Assembly: GCA_035578905.1 (NCBI GenBank)
Contig: JAQJVL010000174.1
Span: 248,001 to 312,000, forward strand
Direction of reading: 5' to 3'
DNA length: 64,000 nucleotides
From: Stictocephala bisonia
Lineage: Eukaryota > Arthropoda > Insecta > Hemiptera > Membracidae
Below, piece after piece: positions 57,170-64,000 of the stretch (position 1 is its first letter; each line of letters begins with the position of its first letter). The translations under genes were made by a program, and so were the position numbers. The notes below the pieces were generated by a model. That model was not told the DNA's origin and searched no databases. It saw nothing but the letters and a program-made list of their open reading frames with translations.

Positions 57170-60100
57170 GTTGACTTGCTTTCATGCACATAAATTCAAC
57201 ATCGGATGAGAATTTTTTTTATATATTTTGGGGCTTTATTTGATTTAATTTTATATAATTGTTTAATAGATAGTTTACTCTACCCCATAATGATTATTAT
57301 TGTCTATTATTTTAATGGTAAATGATTTTGATTTGTTAACGAGAAAATCGTTTCTACAGTAAAATTCATATACATGGCTTACTGTTCTCATGTGTTTTAC
57401 TGTTTTAGTTTTGGGGTCAAGGGATATATATGTATATATTATTCCACTCACGATGTGGAGCTTCACCCCTCTGCTTTGTGTTAGATTAGTGCTACCGACT
57501 ATGTAGTACATAACTCGATGTGTATCTTTCGATGTGTTCCAAAAGTCTTGATCTCAAAAATTGTTGCTTGGCAGATTGACTACATTTCAGAACCTTTGAT
57601 GTAACTCTTATGGCCTAACATAACCCAGAAAATATATTTTGGAATTTGGATTGAGTAGCGTTAGTGTATAGAATTATTTTTTCATGATTCCGGTGGTAAT
57701 CATTCTAATAGTTTAGATATTTCAGATTATAACATAATAAAGGTCTGATGGAACGGTTATATGTACAAAGAGAAAATATTTTTCAATACATTCGAAAGTT
57801 TTTTTTGAGACTCCGATATTTTTTTAATAAGCGCAGAAAAGATTCTTTTTACGAGGATATTTTCTACTTTCGATCTAAGAACGATACTCGTACACAACGA
57901 AGCGTAAATGTTTTCATAAGTTGGATTTATGAATTTTGCATGGAAAAAGTAAGATAAAATAATTATTTTTAACTTGACCACATTTACGGTTCTCTTAGTA
58001 TAAAGCGTATATATTTTCTCTGTAGTGGATTAGTTAGTTTGTTAAGTACGCCATAATCTACCCTGTACAAACCGGCGGCGCCCATCTATTGTAAACCCAC
58101 CCTGTTGAAACGCATTCTGAGAGGTTTATTTTTGATTATAGTCGAAATTGTAAAATATTTTGGTGTAGTGTCGGGCAATGTTTTCGCATGTTAGTGTTAG
58201 TGTAGTTAGTGGGAGCGAGGAAATTATGTAGCGTTGTCCATAATTACTTGTTACCGACACCTCGACCGTTCCCGTATTGTGAATGTTTTACTTATAGAGG
58301 CTGTGGCTATTGTATAGTGCATTCAGGGAGTTCTTTTCTTATACAAATCGAATATCGACTTTTCTGAAATCTTGACGTAGATTTTAAACATATCGGTTTG
58401 ATTTTCCTTTACCTTATAAGATTGCGATGTTAATAGGCCATGTGACGAGAATGCTTTTTCTACCTGTTAACTGCGTGCCACATGGATGATATACCTTGCT
58501 TATCCGTGTTTTGCAGCATCGTATACGTTATGAGGGTAACCTGATTGATAGCCCTTTTCGTAACTACAAACAAATATATATTTTTCGTCACATAATTTTT
58601 TACTTGTAGATGATTTCTAGTTATTCTTGAAAGAGCTGAATGTGTAGAGGATATCATATGACATAATGTATTTATAAAACGTTATTGAAATATATAATTG
58701 TAATTATTTCTATCTGTATCCAAACTTAAGATGTAAGAACCAATTATCAAAAACTTATTTCACTTCAATTACCAGTTTAACGTAACACCAGATGTTTGAT
58801 ATATAAACAAATGATGCCATGAGTATTTGAATTTATAATAATATTTAACATAATTATTTGCTGGTAAAAATTACAATAATTTAAAACTATTTTCCTTTGG
58901 TTGTCATGTTCAAATAAAAAGTGTTTGGGAAATAAATTTCTTTCAATTTTGTAGATTGTTGGTTCAACATCTTTCTGTTATAAACCACTCTGATATTTGG
59001 GGTAACTCAGTTATATTGTAATAATTGAATATCACTCCAAATTTCTGAAGGCAACAATGTTCACTTAAAAAAGAGAAGAGACCATAAAAATGTTATTGTG
59101 CCTTATTGATTGCCAAATGAACTGTAAAATGGTGAGTTATTCATTTGACCGTTTGTAGCTTATTAAAAAAAAATTGTCAGCTCTTTAAATCATACCAAGT
59201 AAATTTTATTATCTCTCCATTAATAATTTAAAATGTGAATATATTTTGTTATTAAAATCACTATGAAAATGTCCTTCATGTACCTTATGTGTTAAAGAAA
59301 TCTAATATGACATAAGCGTGTCTAACACATGCAATGAATGACATTGCGATGTCAACTTCTGCATTGAATCTATTCATTTACTGGTACAATGATAATGTTA
59401 AAGGATTAAAACACATACAGAAAGTTTGAAAGGGTACTGCTATAAAATGTTTGGAGCAATTAGAACTTAAAAAGGCCAAAAATAATATGATAAAATACTC
59501 CCATATTAAATATAGCTTATTATACAGTCATTATACAGATGTCAACTTTTTAAAATTACGTTCCTGGCAGAACTTTTACCTAATAGAAGTAATTAAGATT
59601 GCTGGATGTGCATATCCTTCTGAAAACAAATCTTCAACTAGTAAAAACTGAGTTTATGATTTGGCACAGTGAGCCATTAGGTTATTTAAAATAATTTCCA
59701 ATTGTGCAATAATTTACAACTGTTCAAAATACTGTGCAATGCAACGGTTTTACAACAATACAACGGTTTTGTTTGTACAAGGCCGTATACATTTTGTTTA
59801 TAGCAGCACCCTAGACTAGTGGCGGACATTCCAGAAATGCAGCCCTGACTGTATCTTAGGTTACTTTTCCCTTGAATCGATGTAAAACTTCTATATGTGT
59901 TTCAGACTCTCGAAGAATAAATGTCTCCTAAGTTAAAATCATGTTTTTTATTTTTACCAGGTCTCCTCTTATTATAAAAAACTGTAGATATAAGTGGAAA
60001 AAAACATTTTAGACTTTTTATGACATTATCAAAAATGTATAAAACATGGTAAAATTTTATGGCAATCGTCATTGTTTTTTTAACTAAAATTGTCCACTCA

Positions 60101-60190
60101 TCCCAACATCAAACTCCCTTTCAGACATACAATTTCTTCATTCACTCTCTCCTATTCATTCGAATTGCTCCACCCTTTCCCCGGTCAGTC
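57170..60190. other. 3' flank, no further gene seen
   Basis: 3' UTR of the RING/cyclophilin gene to about 57760 (AATAAA at 57736), then AT-rich sequence. The ORFs here have no family features. A slightly GC-richer spot at 58060-58300 remains unexplained. Confidence 0.45.
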
Positions 60191-60199
60191 AACCAATTG

Positions 60200-60380
60200 T
60201 TCGGTCTCCCAGTTGTGTGCCATGAACTCGTCTATACTATAAAATGCGTATTTGGCAAGTTTAGTTTTTAGAAGAGTCTTGAATGCCTTCAGCATGGAGG
60301 CAATTTTGATCAGATTCGGCAATTTGTTGACAAAACAGACACCTGCCTGAAAAGGCAAACGCTCATGAGATCACACACAA
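60200..60380 (-). pseudogene. LINE 3'-end fragment
   Basis: Minus-strand translation gives GVCFVNKLPNLIKI, then FKTLLKTKLAKYAFYS and a short hydrophilic end, the usual last segment of jockey/CR1-type LINE ORF2 proteins (K-L-P ... F-K-x-x-L-K ... FYS). The sequence on to 61100 is AC-rich in places and otherwise unassigned. Confidence 0.55.
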
Positions 60381-61179
60381 TTTTGACAACTCTCCTATAA
60401 CATTCACCACCCTTCACTCATTCATAAAGGATTTTCTCACATTCTCACTCACATGTCTATTAAACACCCACACACTAATGACAAACATGGTCCTGTCTAC
60501 ACGGCCCTGTAACCCAGTCACACACTTACACCACACATGGCATTATCGCCCAATGAAATGAAAAACTTCTTAATTTCTCCAAGAGACGAAGTTACGGCTG
60601 CAAAGCCCTCTCTACAACTTGACCTCAGTTAACATATAAACAATCTACTATTACTTCCACCTACAGAGACCTCTGTCTAGTCCACCAACATTTGTTAGAG
60701 GTTCATAAAACAAACTTCTAATTCACTGAAGACTTATTCAACGATACTTCACTGACAACTTCTGTTATACTCCGCCAACATTAGGCAGAGCTTCGTCAGT
60801 TTCCTGCTATGTATTAAATATCTAAAACGAGTACTGCTGGAGACACGTAATCCATTTTGGGCCTATTAACGATATATTACTGTCCTACAACATTTTCATT
60901 GCAACTTTGTACACTGACTATCTAAGATTAACCTACATTTCCAACTTTAACTAATATTAGCATCAACATAACTTTTATTATTTCACTGTCAAATCAAATC
61001 AAATCAAGGACATGTTTCAAAACTAAACAAAAGCAAGGCACCTGCTATTCTTTATGCATAGACGACAGCTGCTCATAAACATAAACTCATAAACAGTTAA
61101 TCGCTATGTTATGTGAAATTGTGATTTCTTCTATTGTTCATTTATTAATTCTATACAGTTCAGTGGTATTAAAAATTAA

Positions 61180-61870
61180 ACTGCTGGAATTCACAAATGA
61201 AAGATAGAGGATTATACATTTGCATGGAGAAGAATGAGGTGATTGGTAATAGGAAGATATGTCAACTTGAATGAGGAAATAGATAGAAGTAAGAGAACTT
61301 AAATTGGGGGATCAGTGATGATGAAATATGGTAGATTGTGATTAGGTTGAGGAAAGAAGCTAGATTTTATCTGAGAGTGAAACACCTGGTGTAGGACGAG
61401 AGTACCAAAGAAGGCTAAAATAATGTGTAAGACTTATTGTGCCCCTGTAGTTACATATGCAGCCGAGATTTGGAATATCATGGACAGAAATTGAAGCAGG
61501 ATACAGATGAGGGAAATGATTAATTTTTTTAGAGCTATTGAGGGTAAAATAAAATAGGATGGAATTATAAACGTTGACATTAGGTGAGACCTAGTGGAGG
61601 AAATCCTGAGAAAAATAATTGAAAAATCATGAATTAGGTGATATGGGCATATTAAGAGAATAGGAGAGAACAGAATACCAAGAAAAATGGTAGAGGTAGG
61701 AATTATAGGAAGAAGCTGATGGAGTGATGATGTGGGAAGAGTTGTGGAGGAACATAAGATGGCTTGATTCCTGTCAGTGAATATCCAGATCCAGGAATGA
61801 ACTGGAAGCGAGCAGGAATAAGGTAGATTGGGTTATTAAACTCTTATATGCCTGTGATGGGTAATAAATT
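61180..61870 (+). pseudogene. LINE RT C-terminal fragment, degenerate
   Basis: Plus-strand pieces with many stops: KIMCKTYCAPVVTYAAEIWN near 61420, RIQMREM near 61500, FRAIEGK, YGHIKRIGENRIPRKMVEV near 61640, and WSDDVGRVVEEHK. This is the thumb/tail pattern of endonuclease-reverse transcriptases (TYxAExW ... GHxxRM ... P-(R/K) ... W-x-DDV), unlike the other LINEs in the window. Confidence 0.75.
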
Positions 61871-62790
61871 ATTTAATTTTGTTCATAATAAAACATGGAA
61901 ACATGTTCTAAAGTTGATGTAACCTTGCACTTACCCCTGAGTTCATAGCTTTAAATATATCCTCTACTACTCTAAAAACACCTGATTAACACAACCTACA
62001 CCTACTTATACTTTTCTCTAACTAAAATATACTAAACAAAAATTATTAGTTAAGCCATGTATTATGTAATTTGAACAAAAAGGCAAAAGATTTGCCAAAA
62101 CAGTGTTAAAACTTATTTTTATCTAAACTAATAAAATGTACTTCTAAAATGTTGTACATAAATAATGACTAAATCTGAACACAAAATAATTTGGTCTAGA
62201 ACTAAACTAGGTATATAATTTTAAATGAGCAAGACGATTGATTTGTAAATTCTGTAACCTAAAGCCACGGACATAAAGAAAAGCCAGATACATTTGTTGG
62301 CACATAATGAGAAATAATTCGAACACTGCCAGAGAGGAAGTGTCAAGGAAAAAGTAAATACAAAGAGACCAAACAGTGTAAACAAGTCAATGTACTTGCA
62401 TTTTTACATTAGCTGATAATGGTAACGCTAATAGTTGATGATAGCACTAATAATTGGAAATAAGAATGACCTAACAACACTAACAGAGGTGCTTGAAAAC
62501 AAAACAAGCATAGTAGGGCTACAAATCAATATAAACAAAACAAGATAGAACAACAAAATATATGATAGTAGATAGATTACTAGAGACAGAAAACTTAACA
62601 TTGAACTCCATATGGTATGGGAGCGACCAGTGGCACGATTACCAGTGTAACCATAAAGTTTTTACCCCTTTGCTGCTCCCGTGGTTTGGAAGTGACCTTA
62701 AACCGATGGTCTAACACACCTACAAAACAAAAATGGGCTAGTTTAAGCAAGCGAGGGGAACTATGTCTTAATTGGTTTTTTTGTTTTTGT
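61871..62790. other. Stretch with no feature seen
   Basis: AT-rich sequence. I see no ORF, RNA gene or repeat that I can name. Confidence 0.35.
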
Positions 62791-63658
62791 AAAACCCAAC
62801 ATTTCTAAGTTTATTGAAAAAAGAGTTGTTAAGATTATTGAAAAATCTCAGTAATCATAAAAATCTCCGATTGTTACTCGTTTCAGAGAATGGGCTTGGT
62901 TACAAAAAAAGTGCTGCTATGTCGATCAGATGTCAGATCATTCAAAGTTCACATTTTTTGTCTAAAACTTAAAATAGTCGTTCACATTTCAAATTTGATG
63001 AGTATCAAATCAGGAATCAAACTTTGGTCTCTTGACTCTTATCTCTAACTAATATCTCAGAGAAGAGCTACACTTTTGAAGAAGGTTATGGGGAATGAAC
63101 CATGCACAGATTGTGTTTTTGAGCTATGGTGTAAAAATGGTTTCAATCAAATTTTAATTCTAAAAAAATAACTTAAAAAGGGTTGATCAAACTTAAAAAG
63201 GCTTGTCTAGATAACATTGCGACTAATATGGATAGGGAGGGCATAGTTTGTAGTATAATTCAGCCTAGTTTATCTGACCATTTGGCAGTTTGGTTTGGAT
63301 TTAGTTTGGTTTAAATCCAACTACTTAGTAGTAAATAGCAATAAAACCGAAAACATTATTTTCTCTCAAACTTTTGGGATTTTTTCTTGATATTAGGCTA
63401 AGTTGGAGCTGTCACTTTGAGCATTTATGTGCTAAGTTGGCTAGGGTATGTTATTTATTAAGAAAGCTAAAATTTAATGTAACTGATGAAATGATGATTT
63501 CAGCTTACAATGCATTTTTTCAAACTCATATAACCTATGGCATTTCACTTTGGGGCAACTGTACCAGTTCAAATAAAATATTCATCTGGCAAAAAAAGGC
63601 TTTGAGAATTATAAAAAATGTAAATGATTCAGAATCATGTTTCCCAATTTTTAAAGAG

Positions 63659-63990
63659 TCAACTTTGTTTTTGAAATTTGTTAATGATGGAGTATCAGAT
63701 GAGGGAGACAAAGGTAGTTGGACATTTGCCATCATTACGTGAAAAATAACAATCACGACGTTTCGATTTGGTAAAACCCAAACCTTTTTCTACAACCTAC
63801 CGTTAAAATGTAGATAATTATTAAAGTAGATAAGTTTATTAGTTTAAGAACGTAGTTTTATAACATGTTTGTGTTGATGTAATTTAGTTTTTAGCACTTG
63901 AAAAAGGTTTGGGTTTTACCAAATCGAAACGTCGTGATTGTTATTTTTCACGTAATGATGGCAAATGTCCAACTACCTTTGTCTCCCTCA
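63659..63990. mobile_element. Foldback element C, inside a LINE
   Basis: TTTTAAAGAG at 63649-63658 and 63991-64000 flanks it as a target duplication; the right copy is the last 10 bases of the window. Arms of about 92 bp (63698-63790 and 63898-63990) are inverted copies (GAGGGAGACAAAGGTAGTTG...). The right arm holds a hammerhead-like core. No ORF in the centre. Confidence 0.75.
63895..63936 (+). ncRNA. Hammerhead-like motif, element C
   Basis: CAC (stem I), UUGAAAA in place of CUGANGA, a 7-bp stem II (GGUUUGG/CCAAAUC with one G-U pair and a UUUUA-type loop), GAAAC, GUC, GUG pairing with CAC. Two core letters are changed, so this copy should not cleave; it is read as a relic. Confidence 0.3.
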
Positions 63991-64000
63991 TTTTAAAGAG

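Larger units (their letters stand above)
62800..63990 (+). pseudogene. LINE RT fragment, interrupted by element C
   Basis: Clear from about 63330: ENIIFSQTFGIF, LDIRLSWSCHFEHLCAKLA, VCYLLRKLKFNV, AYNAFFQTHITYGISLWGN, then QKKALRIIKNVNDSESCF and PIFKE. This is the thumb region of a LINE RT, the same region that is repeated in the array at 30.6-31.9 kb. The reading frame is then broken by element C at 63659. From 62800 to 63330 only doubtful pieces are visible. Confidence 0.75.

Overview
The window looks like a piece of an arthropod, most likely insect, nuclear genome. It is AT-rich, its genes have small exons with standard GT-AG introns, and the space between exons is filled with piggyBac, Tigger/pogo, LINE and Penelope-like remnants plus tRNA-headed SINEs. 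A short CCTAA run at 3549-3570 is compatible with the insect TTAGG telomere repeat but proves nothing. I cannot name the species.

Left part (1-18.3 kb, plus strand): the 3' half of a multi-exon gene for a YWTD beta-propeller (LDL-receptor-related) protein. I assembled seven exons (166-243, 682-741, 4155-4317, 5617-5844, 7399-7629, 10857-11022, 18099-18299) whose phases all join. The C-terminus is EGF-like and no membrane segment follows. Its introns hold two internally deleted piggyBac copies (one inside another inverted-repeat element), several foldback elements and a 157-bp purine-rich microsatellite.

Middle (18.3-39.4 kb): a nearly intact Tigger-like transposon (23147-25443), a Penelope-like remnant (minus, 27.3-28.5 kb), an orphan terminal exon (minus, 29172-29297), a LINE whose reverse transcriptase carries 19 in-frame copies of a 72-bp unit, and the last three exons of the p97/VCP cofactor NPL4 (minus, 39395 down to 32521). 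A second LINE, in an NPL4 intron, has its reverse transcriptase split by a GC-rich minisatellite.

Right part (39.4-64 kb): a long gene-poor stretch, then four coding exons (plus, 54605-57169) of a complete 554-residue RING/B-box/coiled-coil/cyclophilin protein whose cyclophilin lacks key catalytic residues. The end of the window holds degenerate LINE pieces.

Main hunt result: four palindromic insertions (4858-5188, 38646-38880, 45481-45988, 63659-63990), each flanked by a 10-14 bp direct repeat, carry a core of the form CUGA-stem-GAAA that resembles a hammerhead ribozyme. The one at 45.5 kb also encodes the C-terminal tail of a Penelope-like protein. I read them as truncated Penelope-like elements with inverted terminal repeats. 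The ribozyme reading is by eye only.
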